DNA of 64,000 nucleotides from Lactobacillus sp. PV034. GTDB taxonomy: Bacteria; Bacillota; Bacilli; Lactobacillales; Lactobacillaceae. This document shows positions 8,439 through 18,712 of this stretch, piece after piece. The DNA is taken from positions 563,001 to 627,000 of the forward strand of contig NZ_CP041982.1 of the NCBI RefSeq assembly GCF_014522305.1, in the 5' to 3' direction. The notes under the pieces were generated by a model that made no database searches, was not told the origin of the DNA, and saw only the letters and a program-made list of their open reading frames with translations. Within the stretch, counting starts at the first letter, position 1. Every line of letters begins with the position of its first letter. Made by a program: the position numbers and the translations under genes.

Positions 8439-8921
8439 TTATTTACGCGTAACCTTATAACGATTACTACGATCTACCTCTTTTAATTCCTCTTCAGGAT
8501 GACCAATTGCAACAATCACACTGGCTTCAAAGCCATGATCAATGCCAATGTGTGACATCACTTCAGGATTCTTATTTAGTTCCATTGCAGATAAAGTATA
8601 AGTAGATCCCAAACCTAATGAAGCAGCTTCAATCATCACATTTTGGGCTGCTACAGAAGCATTTCTTTCGCCCATAGGGTCATCTTTGCGAGTAGCAATT
8701 ACAAAAAGTAATGGTGCATTATGACCATGACCGTTAATGGCATTTTCAACTTCATCCAAATACTTAGGCTTTTGGACTACCATAGCCTGCATATTTTCAA
8801 ATTTACCCATTGCAGCTGGCGAAGCATTAAAAGCCTTAACTAGTTTTTCCACATCTGCTTCACTAACAGTTTCACGACTAAATTTTCTAACTGAAACACG
8901 TTTTAAAACTGGATCTGACAT
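8439..8921 (-). CDS. Nitroreductase family protein
   Basis: A 160-residue FMN-dependent NAD(P)H nitroreductase-like enzyme, at the short end of the family. The start is the ATG at 8919-8921 (MSDPVLKRVSVRKF), because AAAGAGGAA lies just upstream; the reading frame extends 16 codons further without a good site and would run into the toxin gene. Seen: N-terminal RRSVRKF-type element (VSVRKFS) for FMN phosphate binding, AAQNVMIEAASLGLGSTY in the middle, and the C-terminal VAIGHPEEE. Cytosolic, probably a dimer. The natural substrate (quinone, flavin, nitro compound) cannot be inferred. Confidence 0.9.
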   Translation of the reverse strand: MSDPVLKRVSVRKFSRETVSEADVEKLVKAFNASPAAMGKFENMQAMVVQKPKYLDEVENAINGHGHNAPLLFVIATRKDDPMGERNASVAAQNVMIEAASLGLGSTYTLSAMELNKNPEVMSHIGIDHGFEASVIVAIGHPEEELKEVDRSNRYKVTRK

Positions 8922-8958
8922 AATAAATTCCTCTTTTCTTTCTCTCAATTTCATTTTA

Positions 8959-9366
8959 TTAGTAATCAATCATTAATGCCAATGAAAGCAACTGGTGAAC
9001 AAAAGTAAAATCAGAAGCTGTCATCCGCTCACCAGTTTTATCAATAATTCGGCTCTGGTCAAAACTATGGATTTGGGAACAATTAACACGTCCATGAACG
9101 GTTTCATAATTTACCAATTTAAAATATATTGGTGCATCCGAACCATGAGAGGTAATCGGACACACAATAACATAATTGCCCGCCCGATTATAACTGTCAG
9201 TTGAAACGATTACCGCAGGGTGCTTGCCACGCATTTCATTTCCTTCTGAGGGTGAAAAATTAAGCCAAACAAAGTCTCCCTGGTGATATTGGTTCTCTGG
9301 CTTTTCTTCTTTAATCTTCCCAGTCTTCACTTGCTCTTTGTTCAAGATACTCACCTTCTGGATCAT
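8959..9366 (-). CDS. mazF: MazF/PemK-type toxin (endoribonuclease)
   Basis: A type II toxin of the MazF/PemK family, up to 135 residues. Seen: the family core GDFVWLNFSPSEGNE, then HPAVIVSTDSYN, VIVCPITSHG, and the C-terminal SQIHSFDQSRI. MazF enzymes cut single-stranded RNA at short motifs and are blocked by the cognate antitoxin. The usual RP at the start of strand 3 is HP here. The ATG at 9366 overlaps the antitoxin gene by 56 bases; a later GTG at the 13th codon would reduce the overlap, so the exact start is open. The pair is on the - strand, toxin downstream of antitoxin. Confidence 0.88.
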   Translation of the reverse strand: MIQKVSILNKEQVKTGKIKEEKPENQYHQGDFVWLNFSPSEGNEMRGKHPAVIVSTDSYNRAGNYVIVCPITSHGSDAPIYFKLVNYETVHGRVNCSQIHSFDQSRIIDKTGERMTASDFTFVHQLLSLALMIDY

Positions 9367-9535
9367 TCATATCAATTTTTCCTTGTGTATAAGGGTTTTC
9401 AAGCTTAGGTGTCAGAATCAAAGCACCATTATGGGTTTTTGTAATCAAAAAAGCTTGATTAACTTCAATATTTAAACTTTTAGGTAAGATAATCGAAACT
9501 GAATTTCCTACTTTTCTACTTCTAATTTCTAGCAT
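9311..9535 (-). CDS. mazE: MazE-type antitoxin (AbrB/SpoVT fold)
   Basis: A 74-residue antitoxin for the overlapping MazF-like toxin. The start at 9533-9535 is chosen for the strong GAGGAGATATAG just upstream; the frame is open 14 codons further without a site. Seen: swapped-hairpin AbrB motif MLEIRSRKVGNSVSIILPKSL in its first 21 residues, and an acidic C-terminal tail (EGEYLEQRASEDWED) typical of the toxin-wrapping segment. Family knowledge: the N-terminal domain binds its own promoter, alone or with the toxin, so autoregulation is expected. Confidence 0.88.
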   Translation of the reverse strand: MLEIRSRKVGNSVSIILPKSLNIEVNQAFLITKTHNGALILTPKLENPYTQGKIDMNDPEGEYLEQRASEDWED

Positions 9536-9684
9536 TACTATATCTCCTCTATCTTTTGCCTTAATATAATTATACATGTAAAACTTGAAATTATAAATAT
9601 TAGTTACTTTTTAGCTTAAATTGTGTGCTTGGCCTTGACTAGAGGTAAAATATAAGTGATAGAAAAAAGGAAAGTCGTGTAATT

Positions 9685-11280
9685 ATGGACAATAATAATA
9701 TTCTTTCTTACATAACTTGGCGCGGAGATCTTGATTTTTCATCCCGTGCATTATCTGATGTAGATGCCTTAGTTTTGGCATGTTTTTCATATTTAGATTT
9801 AAATAATGTAGTTTCTTCGGGTAATGAAACAATTACCGTCAAAGCTGCTGCAAAAAAATACTTTAGTTTCAAGCACCCCCACTATAACGGTTCCCGATAT
9901 GAACCCTTATTTCGTTTAATGGCAAAATCGGCTCGTTTTAGTGATGCAAAACTTTCTAACTTTGTGTTTGCTTTAACTGATCAAACCCAGTTTTGTGCAA
10001 TAAAAATTCAGCTTGATGATGGTACTAACTTCATATCATTTAGAGGTACTGATGATACAATTGTTGGCTGGCGTGAAGACTTTGAAATTTCTTTCAAAAC
10101 TACGCCTGCTCAAGAAGCAGCTGCAACTTATTTAAAAGAATTACTCAAAGATAACGATGAAATCTATAGCTTATGTGGTCACTCTAAAGGTGGTAATCTA
10201 GCAGAATTTGCGCTTTATGCACTCCCCAAAGATGAAAGAGACCGTATTTCAGCAGTTTACACTTTCGATAGTCCTGGTCTAGTAAAACGAGTTGAAAAGC
10301 ATAATCCTAAAATTCATCGTTTTGTGCCTGAATTCAGTATTGTTGGTCGACTATTTGAACCCGATGAAGGTGATGAAGCCGTAATTGTGGTGTCTGATCG
10401 CAAAAAATTTGCACAGCATGACCCCCTTAGTTGGCAGATTGAGGGCTCACAATTTGTAACCAAAACTCACCGTAACGGTGAATCTAAGCTATATAATGAC
10501 ATGATCAATCAGTGGATTGCGGAAGCTTCACCCGAAGAAAGACAATCTTTAACTAATGATTTATTCGATGCTTTTGCGGCTAGTGGCTCTGACAAAATTA
10601 CCGAACTTGGAAAAAATGGTTTAGGTAGTTTTGGTGCAATCTTGCTATCCTTAACTACCTCTTCTCGTAGGACGCGTTTTGTTCTGGGTAGTCTTTTTCA
10701 AACTATTTGGGAAAAAATTCGTAATCTGCACTTAGAGCGGTTATTTATCACACGTGATTCAATTATTGGATGGTCTTGTATGGTAATTGGAATAATTGCT
10801 TTACTAGTGCCTCACTATGCTTTTAGAGCTCTTGGATTGTTGGCTGCATTCTTTGGTCTATTTTGGAGTAGTCTCAAGATTATTCATACCGGGAATGCCA
10901 AGCTCAATTCTAAGTCAAAACGATTTTTTATTATTACATATTTAGTAGTGTTTGCCTTTTGCATGGGCATCATCTCTAATAGTACCTGGTTAGCTTTCCT
11001 AGCCCACTTTGTAATTGGTATTTTCTTAATTGGTTTTGCTTACAATCGACTGCGAGCAGTCATCTTTAAGCGCATTGAAGGTGTTCTACGAAACATCATC
11101 GATGTAATTGAAGCTATCTTAGCTTTCATCGTTGGTATTTTGATTATGATCAAACCAAAAAGTTTAAGTACTCAGGCAATAATTTCTTTAGGAATTTTCT
11201 TAATTGTTTACGGTCTGTTCAAATTAATTATTGATCTCTTTCGACAAAGAAAAATTCGTTTTCCAAAATCACATAAATAA
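9685..11280 (+). CDS. DUF2974 alpha/beta-hydrolase domain fused to a membrane domain
   Basis: A 531-residue protein. Seen: an N-terminal DUF2974 (Mbeg1-like) lipase-fold domain (about 1-290) with FISFRGTDDT near 115 and the nucleophile elbow GHSKGG near 163-168, then FDSPGL, and His-containing KTHRNGES near 270. The C-terminal part (about 345-520) holds about six hydrophobic segments in pairs, resembling HdeD/DUF308 membrane domains. So it is probably a membrane-anchored serine hydrolase with the catalytic domain at the N-terminus; substrate is unknown. It is the first + strand gene after a long - strand block and appears monocistronic or followed by the YbjQ gene 68 bases on. Confidence 0.85.
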   Translation: MDNNNILSYITWRGDLDFSSRALSDVDALVLACFSYLDLNNVVSSGNETITVKAAAKKYFSFKHPHYNGSRYEPLFRLMAKSARFSDAKLSNFVFALTDQTQFCAIKIQLDDGTNFISFRGTDDTIVGWREDFEISFKTTPAQEAAATYLKELLKDNDEIYSLCGHSKGGNLAEFALYALPKDERDRISAVYTFDSPGLVKRVEKHNPKIHRFVPEFSIVGRLFEPDEGDEAVIVVSDRKKFAQHDPLSWQIEGSQFVTKTHRNGESKLYNDMINQWIAEASPEERQSLTNDLFDAFAASGSDKITELGKNGLGSFGAILLSLTTSSRRTRFVLGSLFQTIWEKIRNLHLERLFITRDSIIGWSCMVIGIIALLVPHYAFRALGLLAAFFGLFWSSLKIIHTGNAKLNSKSKRFFIITYLVVFAFCMGIISNSTWLAFLAHFVIGIFLIGFAYNRLRAVIFKRIEGVLRNIIDVIEAILAFIVGILIMIKPKSLSTQAIISLGIFLIVYGLFKLIIDLFRQRKIRFPKSHK

Positions 11281-11348
11281 GATCAACCTCTTCAAATTAG
11301 TTAGCCCGATAGGTATAATTAATTCTAACTAATTTGGGAGGTTTTTTT

Positions 11349-11675
11349 ATGGAAAAAATTTTAGTCACTACTACCGAAACAATTCCAGGCAAAAAATACG
11401 AGATTATTAGTGAAGTTTTTGGAGTAACGACTCAATCACGTAATGCAATATCCGATTTTGGCGCAGGTCTTAAAAGTCTCGTGGGTGGTGAAATTAAAGG
11501 TTATACCAAAATGCTAACTAATTCACGTAATGCAGCAATTGATCGCTTACGTGAAGCAGCATTGGATTTAGGTGCAGATGCTGTTGTCATGATGCGATTT
11601 GACTCAGCTTCAATTGCCGGGGATATGCAATCAGTTGTAGCTTACGGTACAGCAGTAAAATTTATTGAGGATTAA
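11349..11675 (+). CDS. YbjQ/UPF0145 family protein
   Basis: A 108-residue protein of the widespread UPF0145 (YbjQ) family; function not established. The start is the ATG at 11349 because TTGGGAGG ends 10 bases upstream; the upstream TTG is inside that site. Seen: [15 protein letters not shown] at the start, [21 protein letters not shown] in the middle (written here in family order), and [12 protein letters not shown] near 80, all typical of the family. Probably a small soluble oligomer. Followed at once by a hairpin terminator shared with the convergent phosphatase gene. Confidence 0.9.
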   Translation: MEKILVTTTETIPGKKYEIISEVFGVTTQSRNAISDFGAGLKSLVGGEIKGYTKMLTNSRNAAIDRLREAALDLGADAVVMMRFDSASIAGDMQSVVAYGTAVKFIED

Positions 11676-11707
11676 TAAAAAGCACTTCATAATGAAGTGC
11701 CTTTTTT
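11676..11707. terminator. Bidirectional intrinsic terminator between convergent genes
   Basis: A stem built on GCACTTCA/TGAAGTGC with A and T runs on both sides, lying between the + strand YbjQ gene and the - strand phosphatase gene, whose stop codon it overlaps. Confidence 0.85.
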
Positions 11708-12182
11708 AGTTATTAAGATTTTCAATTTTATTGTAAAGAGATTGACAGCCACGTTTAATTTCTTGATAAGCAGTTTCAAAATCACCGGTATACCAAGGAT
11801 CATCAACATCAGCCATCGAATCAGCATAAAATAATAATTTCTTTTCCTTAAGTTCAGGATCCCCACTTGAAATTCTATTCATATCGTAGAGATTTTCTTC
11901 ATCCATGCCAACTAAATAATCATAATTTTGATAATCTGCTTTGGTCATTAAGCGTGCAGAATGATTTTTAAAAGGAATTTGGTGTTGATCTAGCACTCTT
12001 CGTGCGCGATTATCCATTGCATTTCCTAAACCGGTTGGACTAATTTCATCGGTAGTTGTAGCAGCAGAATCAATTTGGTAGTCTGCTTGATGTCCATTTT
12101 TATTAACAATATCTTGCATAATAAATTGCGCCATCGGTGAGCGACAAATATTACCATGACAAACAAACAAGATTTTTTTCAT
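11706..12182 (-). CDS. Low-molecular-weight protein tyrosine phosphatase
   Basis: A 158-residue cytosolic phosphatase. Seen: the P-loop CHGNICRS (Cys 8 and Arg 14 from the ATG chosen here) and the general-acid segment DVDDPWYTGDF near 125. A TTG three codons earlier is also possible; GGAAAGG lies 4 bases before that TTG and 13 before the ATG, so neither spacing is ideal. Family members dephosphorylate tyrosine (or arginine) residues on kinases and exopolysaccharide regulators. No kinase or polysaccharide gene adjoins it, so the substrate is unknown. Confidence 0.92.
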   Translation of the reverse strand: MKKILFVCHGNICRSPMAQFIMQDIVNKNGHQADYQIDSAATTTDEISPTGLGNAMDNRARRVLDQHQIPFKNHSARLMTKADYQNYDYLVGMDEENLYDMNRISSGDPELKEKKLLFYADSMADVDDPWYTGDFETAYQEIKRGCQSLYNKIENLNN

Positions 12183-12287
12183 ATTTTTCAACCAACCTTT
12201 CCTTTATTCTAGGGCTTCTCGCTAATTTCTACATTCAGTAAATTTCAATATTATCATAAATTTTGTTTCTTTTTTGTCCCTTGTGAT

Positions 12288-12318
12288 AAAAAAACATCGG
12301 AAAAGTACCGATGTTTTT
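12288..12318. terminator. Intrinsic terminator after the unknown membrane-protein pair
   Basis: A 10-bp stem (AAAACATCGG/CCGATGTTTT) with a 7-base loop, T run on either strand. It lies about 75 bases past the stop at 12394 on the - strand. The rest of the gap to 12182 holds only the AT-rich upstream region of the phosphatase gene. Confidence 0.8.
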
Positions 12319-12393
12319 GATAATGCAAGTTTTACATCTTAAGTATATCATGAATTCAAATTACTAAATTTATTTTTGCTTAGATTTACTTAA

Positions 12394-13161
12394 TTATGAA
12401 GCAGCATGTTTTCCTTGATAGTCATTCTTATTGGATATTCTTTGCTTTCTCTTCCTTCTCTTTTCAATAGTTGCCCACCAAAACCAGATAATACCGATAA
12501 TAATTGCGAGGACAATACTATTGTTAAAACTATTAGCCATAGTAACAGTTATGCCCTGATAAATTTCAGTTTGTAATTGTGTTTGTACTTGGCTAGTCAC
12601 AAAAGCAATTATGGCATATCCACCTAGCGCAGCTAGCAAATATGGATAGACACCAAATCTTTTACCAAATAATACCAAAATAATTCCCAACAAATAAAGG
12701 CCAATAATAGCATAAAAAATCATCTGGTAGTAATTAATTCCTTGATTTATCTCTGACTTATTTTGTTCTAAGGCATTATTTACATACTTAGTTACTAAAT
12801 CACTAATAGTTTTTTGTTGGTCAGTTTGATAAGGTAATCCAAGTTGACTACCTGATACTTCACCCTTATCTTGATATGCTTTGGCTAAATTATAAAGATC
12901 TAAATATGAGCTTGTAACTTTTAAATTTTTGGGAAGTTGATCAAAAATCTGATCTTCAAGTCCCAATGCATTAAGAATACCCCAACTACTCTTTACTACG
13001 TTACCTACTCCATACTGGTTAGCAGTCTTATTAATCGCTTCTTTAACAATGCCTTTTGTCGAAACTTGCATTGAAATATTAGATGATAAGGTTAACGACA
13101 TTGTAATTACCATGCCAATAGAAATAACCAGTCTGACTACCCATGAAACTATTTTTCTCAA
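12394..13161 (-). CDS. Membrane protein of unknown function (1+3 transmembrane segments)
   Basis: A 255-residue protein that I do not recognise. Seen: an N-terminal hydrophobic segment (about 8-28), a polar helical region of about 110 residues (30-143) predicted to be outside, then three hydrophobic segments (about 146-165, 171-190, 212-232) and a very basic cytosolic tail (KRRKRKQR). This layout recalls a receptor or transporter accessory protein, but no motif supports a function. The gene is 17 bases downstream of another unknown membrane-protein gene, with which it should be co-transcribed. Confidence 0.7.
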   Translation of the reverse strand: MRKIVSWVVRLVISIGMVITMSLTLSSNISMQVSTKGIVKEAINKTANQYGVGNVVKSSWGILNALGLEDQIFDQLPKNLKVTSSYLDLYNLAKAYQDKGEVSGSQLGLPYQTDQQKTISDLVTKYVNNALEQNKSEINQGINYYQMIFYAIIGLYLLGIILVLFGKRFGVYPYLLAALGGYAIIAFVTSQVQTQLQTEIYQGITVTMANSFNNSIVLAIIIGIIWFWWATIEKRRKRKQRISNKNDYQGKHAAS

Positions 13162-13178
13162 AATATATACTCCTTTAG

Positions 13179-13697
13179 CTAAATAGCCTTAATATGCTTT
13201 TTGAACAAGACAATGCTAATCCATGCAGACATAAACGATGGTAGAATTACAACTGCTAGCAGATTTGGATCTAAAATATTTCCGACCTTAATATATTTTG
13301 CCCAGTGTGATACTTTATCAATATTTGCAAAGATCGCTTGATAAACCGTAAAATAAATCAAAGTCCATTGAATATAATATTCAATAATAGTAAAAATTGT
13401 AGTTTCAAAGGGAAAGAATTTATTGCCAATTCTTAATCCTAAATATAAAAATTCTCCTACAATCACAATCATGATTGCCAATAGAATAAATAGATTCCCC
13501 AATTTTAATTCTTTATTAAAATGCATAGTTAAAAAGGCAATATACAAAAGAATTAAGAAAAGAATGACTGATGTAATTAACATTCCAGCAAACAGGATCA
13601 AAGCTTTGATAAATTCAAAATGACCTTGCTCTTTAAACAGCATAACAATGAATGGCACTAATAAGATTGCTAAAAAAATTGGCCAAATTTGTGTCAT
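13179..13697 (-). CDS. Polytopic membrane protein of unknown function
   Basis: A 172-residue, very hydrophobic protein with four to five predicted membrane segments (roughly 4-20, 29-55, 65-88, 98-120, 145-165) and short loops; no recognised motif. It begins about 85 bases downstream of the engB terminator and is followed by the 255-residue membrane protein, so the two look like a private two-gene operon. They may act as one complex (inference from spacing only). Confidence 0.68.
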   Translation of the reverse strand: MTQIWPIFLAILLVPFIVMLFKEQGHFEFIKALILFAGMLITSVILFLILLYIAFLTMHFNKELKLGNLFILLAIMIVIVGEFLYLGLRIGNKFFPFETTIFTIIEYYIQWTLIYFTVYQAIFANIDKVSHWAKYIKVGNILDPNLLAVVILPSFMSAWISIVLFKKHIKAI

Positions 13698-13748
13698 AAT
13701 TTTATCTCCTTTAACTTCTTATATTATAAAAGTTCTTGTAGACAAAAT

Positions 13749-13784
13749 AAAATAGGAAATAGAACTAAGTCTATTTCCTATTTT
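13749..13784 (-). terminator. Intrinsic terminator overlapping the engB stop codon
   Basis: A perfect 15-bp stem around a 6-base loop (ACTAAG); the outer arm includes two bases of the engB TAA. T-rich sequence follows on the - strand. It ends the clpX-engB transcript. Confidence 0.88.
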
Positions 13785-14367
13785 ACATATTAGCTTGGAT
13801 CCAATTCCAAAATTCATCAACATTTAATTTAGTAACACTTGAAAACGGTAAAAATGAGACATTATCATGATTTAAATCTAAGCTTTTGCCAACTTTTTGC
13901 TTAATTTGACTAGCTTCCATTTTCTTCAACTTATCCATTTTAGTTGCAACTACCAAAATAGGAATATCTAACATTAAAGCATAGTTATACATATTGATAT
14001 CATCGGCTGTTGGATCATGGCGAGCATCCACTAAAAGAACTAATCCCTTTAAGTCAGCCCTTGTTTCTAAATAATCTTGGATCATTTCACCAAATTTCGC
14101 ACGCTGCTTTTTAGAAACTTTAGCATAACCATAACCAGGTACATCAACTAAGTACAAATCTTCATTAATGAGATAAAAGTTTAAAGTTTGTGTTTTTCCA
14201 GGTTGCTGTGAGGTACGCGCCAATTTCCTACGATTAACAATGGTATTGATTAAACTAGATTTTCCCACATTAGAACGCCCAGCCAAGGCAAATTCTGGCA
14301 AATCATCCTTAGGGAATTGTTTTTCACCGACAGCACTAATAATAAAATCACTTGATTTTATTTTCAT
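13783..14367 (-). CDS. engB: Ribosome biogenesis GTPase EngB/YsxC
   Basis: A 194-residue TrmE-Era-EngA-EngB-Septin GTPase needed for assembly of the 50S subunit. Seen: G1 GRSNVGKSS (about 31-39), G3 DVPGYG (about 75-80), G4 TKMD (about 142-145) and a G5-like SSVTK. Its ATG overlaps the clpX stop by 4 bases (ATGA), a coupling common in Firmicutes. Cytosolic, ribosome-associated. Confidence 0.97.
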   Translation of the reverse strand: MKIKSSDFIISAVGEKQFPKDDLPEFALAGRSNVGKSSLINTIVNRRKLARTSQQPGKTQTLNFYLINEDLYLVDVPGYGYAKVSKKQRAKFGEMIQDYLETRADLKGLVLLVDARHDPTADDINMYNYALMLDIPILVVATKMDKLKKMEASQIKQKVGKSLDLNHDNVSFLPFSSVTKLNVDEFWNWIQANM

Positions 14368-15641
14368 TTTTTAGCCTTTCCTACCACTTCTTCATCTTTT
14401 GTTTCATTGTCCTTTTTATAGGTAATTCGTGGTTGCGCATGTTTGGTAATTACGTCTTTTGTTACCTGCACGCTTTCAATGTTATCTTCACTCGGTGTAC
14501 GATACATTACATCCATCAATGCATTCTCAATAATTGAACGTAAACCTCTCGCACCCATATGGCGATTAATAGCCAATTCAGCTATTGCTTGTAAAGCACC
14601 ATCACTAAAAGTTAAATCAACATTATCTAGTGAAAATAACTTTTGATATTGTTTTACTAATGCATTTTTTGGCTCAGTCAAAATTCTAATCAAATCTTTG
14701 TCTTCAAGTCGATCTAAAGTACTAATAATTGGAATACGACCAATGAATTCGGGAATAAGACCAAATTTCACTAAATCTCCTGTAGTTAAATACTTCTGCC
14801 AGTTATCAGCATCTTTAGTATTAAAACCATTTTCAGCACCAAAACCAATTGTTTTTTCACCTAAACGATTCTTAACGATCGATTGAATACCATCAAAGGC
14901 TCCACCAACAATGAAAAGGATGTTACTTGTATCAATATGTAACATTTGTTGTTGGGGATGCTTACGGCCACCTTGAGGAGGAACTGAAGCCATTGTACCT
15001 TCAAGAATCTTCAAAAGTGACTGTTGGACCCCTTCACCTGAAACATCACGTGTAATAGACATGTTTTCAGCTTTTTTGGAAATTTTATCTATTTCATCAA
15101 TATAAATAATACCTTTTTGGGCACGTTCAATATCATAATCAGCATTCTGAATTAATTTAAGTAAAATGTTTTCAACATCGTCACCAACGTAACCAGCTTC
15201 AGTCAAAGTAGTCGCATCAGCAATAGCAAATGGAACATTTAAAATTCTCGCTAATGTTTGAGCAAGATAAGTTTTTCCTGAACCAGTTGGTCCAATTAAA
15301 GCAATATTGGATTTTTGAAGTTCAGTCCCGTCTTGTTCTACTTCCATCTGATTAATTCGTTTATAGTGGTTATAAACTGCCACTGATAAGACTCTTTTTG
15401 CCCGATCTTGACCAATAACATATTCGTCAAGTTGTTTTTTTATTTCCATTGGCTTTGGCAAATCTTTGCTTTCTTTCAAAGAATCTGCCTTCAATTCGTC
15501 GTCAACTATGCGCTTTGAAAGTTCAATACATTCATTACAGATATAAACTCCATTACCCGCAACGATCTTTTTAACTTGAGATTGTGATTTACCACAGAAA
15601 GAACATTTAATTTCTTCTGTATCTTTAGTATCAATAGGCAA
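14364..15641 (-). CDS. clpX: ATP-dependent Clp protease ATP-binding subunit ClpX
   Basis: A 425-residue AAA+ unfoldase that feeds substrates into ClpP. The start is a TTG at 15639-15641 because AAGGAGG lies 8 bases upstream; the frame continues 10 codons further without support. Seen: N-terminal C4 zinc finger (CSFCGKSQ then CNECIEL), Walker A GPTGSGKT, Walker [11 protein letters not shown], the ClpP-contacting IGFGAE loop (IGF tripeptide), and sensor-2 GARGLRSI. Translationally coupled to engB. clpP is not nearby, as usual in lactobacilli. Confidence 0.97.
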   Translation of the reverse strand: MPIDTKDTEEIKCSFCGKSQSQVKKIVAGNGVYICNECIELSKRIVDDELKADSLKESKDLPKPMEIKKQLDEYVIGQDRAKRVLSVAVYNHYKRINQMEVEQDGTELQKSNIALIGPTGSGKTYLAQTLARILNVPFAIADATTLTEAGYVGDDVENILLKLIQNADYDIERAQKGIIYIDEIDKISKKAENMSITRDVSGEGVQQSLLKILEGTMASVPPQGGRKHPQQQMLHIDTSNILFIVGGAFDGIQSIVKNRLGEKTIGFGAENGFNTKDADNWQKYLTTGDLVKFGLIPEFIGRIPIISTLDRLEDKDLIRILTEPKNALVKQYQKLFSLDNVDLTFSDGALQAIAELAINRHMGARGLRSIIENALMDVMYRTPSEDNIESVQVTKDVITKHAQPRITYKKDNETKDEEVVGKAKK

Positions 15642-15675
15642 ATTAAAAACCTCCTTATAAATAGTAAGCACAGTA

Positions 15676-15704
15676 ACTTTATCATGAATAAAAAATATCG
15701 TAAA
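15676..15704 (-). promoter_or_regulatory. Putative clpX promoter with extended -10
   Basis: On the - strand: -35 TTTACG (15699-15704), 17-base spacer, extended -10 TGATAAAGT (hexamer 15676-15681), about 35 bases before the clpX TTG. Confidence 0.5.
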
Positions 15705-15716
15705 GTAATTTGTTTC

Positions 15717-15750
15717 AAAAAAAGAGCGGCCTCGAGCCGCTCCCTTTTTT
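15717..15750 (-). terminator. Intrinsic terminator after tig
   Basis: GC-rich stem GAGCGGC/GCCGCTC with a 5-base loop, extended by A/T pairs and followed by seven T on the - strand. Confidence 0.9.
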
Positions 15751-15765
15751 CTCTTCTTACTCTAA

Positions 15766-17154
15766 TTAGTCCTTATCAGATTTCTTAGTTGAAGATTTCT
15801 TAGTAGTCTTCTTTTCAGTAGACTTCTTAGTAGTTGACTTCTTTGCAGTTGATTTCTTAGTTGATGATTTCTTTGCTACTTCTTTAGCCTTATCAGTGAT
15901 TAAATCGATAGCCTTTCTAATAGCAATATCATGCTTAAGCATATCATCTGACAAAGTATTACGTACAACTTTTTCATCCATGTTGTATTCTTTTGCTAAA
16001 TCCTTGATTTCTTGTTCAATTTCTTTAGCAGTTGCGTCAAGTTTTTCTTCCTTAACAATTGCTTCTAACACAAGGTTAGTCTTAACTCTTTCTTCAGCAT
16101 CCTTGGCAATTTGATCACGAAGTTGAGCTTCAGTCGTACCAGTTAACTTAAAGTAAGTTTGTGGATCAATACCTTGACGTTGCATATTACCCAAGTATTG
16201 ATTCAATTGATTTTGTACGTCTTCATCAATCATTGCTTGAGGAATTTCGTCAATTTTGGCATTCTTCACAGCACCAGTAATAGCTGCATCTTGAATTGCT
16301 GCCTTAGCTGCATCTTCTTTTTGTTTCTTTAAATCAGCCTTGATTTTATCTTTTAATTCATCAAGTGATTCTACAGAGTCATCAATATCTTTAGCAAACT
16401 CATCATCTAATTTAGGTAATTCTTTAGATTTAACTTCATGAATCTTAGTAGCAAAGTGAGCTTCTTTACCAGCTAAATCTTTTGCACCGTAATCTTCTGG
16501 GAATGTTACCTTAACGTCAACATCATCACCCGCTTTGTGACCTTCAAGTTGATCTTCAAAACCTGGAATAAATGTATTAGAACCTAATTCAAGTGAGTAA
16601 TTTTGGGCGCTTCCACCATCAAATTTCTTACCATCGATAGTACCTTCGTAATCAATAGTAACAGTGTCACCCTTCTTAGACTTACCATCTTTTAATACTA
16701 ATTCAGCATTTTGTTCTTGACGCTTCTTAAGTTCAGCATCAACATCTTTAACTAAAACGCGCTTACTTTGCTTAGGAACTTCAATTCCTTTATAATCACC
16801 TAATTTTACGTCAGGTTTTACTGAAACAGTAGCCTTCATTACCCAAGGCTTGTTCTTTTCCATTGAAACTGGAGTGATTTGAGGTTGTCCAACAGGATCG
16901 ATACCAGCTTCTTTAACAGCTTCTGTGTAAGCTTCTGGTAAAACAAGGTTTAATGCATCTTCATAAAGTGCTTCTTCACCATAAAATTGGTCAAAAATCA
17001 CACGAGATACGTGACCCTTACGAAATCCTGGAACACGTAAGTTCTTCTTAACACGTTTAAATGCTTGATCTAAAGCTTTTTTAACTTGATCTTCTGAAAT
17101 TTCAAAAGTTAATTCACCGGTGGTTTTACCGGTCTTTTCCCATTTTACAGACAT
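15766..17154 (-). CDS. tig: Trigger factor (ribosome-associated chaperone, peptidyl-prolyl isomerase)
   Basis: A 462-residue trigger factor that binds the ribosome exit tunnel and nascent chains. Seen: N-terminal ribosome-binding motif GFRKGHVSR (about 44-52), FKBP-type domain at about 160-245 ([20 protein letters not shown]), and a helical C-terminal chaperone domain. The last 30 or so residues are a low-complexity run of Lys, Ser and Thr in repeated KKST units, a tail not needed for the fold and longer than in many relatives. Monocistronic, with a strong terminator. Confidence 0.96.
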   Translation of the reverse strand: MSVKWEKTGKTTGELTFEISEDQVKKALDQAFKRVKKNLRVPGFRKGHVSRVIFDQFYGEEALYEDALNLVLPEAYTEAVKEAGIDPVGQPQITPVSMEKNKPWVMKATVSVKPDVKLGDYKGIEVPKQSKRVLVKDVDAELKKRQEQNAELVLKDGKSKKGDTVTIDYEGTIDGKKFDGGSAQNYSLELGSNTFIPGFEDQLEGHKAGDDVDVKVTFPEDYGAKDLAGKEAHFATKIHEVKSKELPKLDDEFAKDIDDSVESLDELKDKIKADLKKQKEDAAKAAIQDAAITGAVKNAKIDEIPQAMIDEDVQNQLNQYLGNMQRQGIDPQTYFKLTGTTEAQLRDQIAKDAEERVKTNLVLEAIVKEEKLDATAKEIEQEIKDLAKEYNMDEKVVRNTLSDDMLKHDIAIRKAIDLITDKAKEVAKKSSTKKSTAKKSTTKKSTEKKTTKKSSTKKSDKD

Positions 17155-17283
17155 TAATTAATACCTCCGATGTCAAATTTGGGTTTGCTATTGCACACTT
17201 AATTATATTACCCTAAACTAGCTCTAAACACAAATTTACAAGGATTTTTTTCAGATATTTCTCTCTTATTATCAAAAATTGGT

Positions 17284-17316
17284 AAAAAAAAAGATGTGCA
17301 AAGCACATCTTTTTTA
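17284..17316 (-). terminator. Intrinsic terminator after tuf
   Basis: Stem GATGTGC/GCACATC with an AAA loop, extended by A/T pairs and followed by a T run on the - strand, ending 10 bases past the tuf stop. Confidence 0.88.
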
Positions 17317-17325
17317 CTATTAGAA

Positions 17326-18516
<1,191 letters not shown>

Positions 18517-18583
18517 TAAAATGACCCTCCTGTAAATTTGCAAGAAGTCCGTTGAGTAAGTAACGGATAATTCTCTGTTGATT

Positions 18584-18681
18584 ATTATACTACTTTCAAA
18601 GGTAAAAGCATAGCTTTAATTGCTTTCTACCCCTTTGAAAATATCCTTAGTTGATTATACTAAATCTAGAAAAAAAGTAAA
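18584..18681 (-). promoter_or_regulatory. Tandem promoter region of tuf
   Basis: Two perfect TATAAT hexamers on the - strand, at 18654-18659 (with -35 TTTACT at 18676-18681, spacer 16) and at 18584-18589 (no good -35). Both are preceded by AG and followed soon by ATCAAC. Between them lies an imperfect inverted repeat with CAAAGG and CCTTTG arms, which could fold in RNA from the upstream start. Confidence 0.55.
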
Positions 18682-18712
18682 CCTTTTTAATTGGGAAAAT
18701 TAGTAAATATTA

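Noticed and set aside
15766..15890. The repeated A/T-rich pattern at the end of tig as a DNA repeat element
   Set aside because: The pattern is explained by codons for the Lys/Ser/Thr tail of trigger factor.
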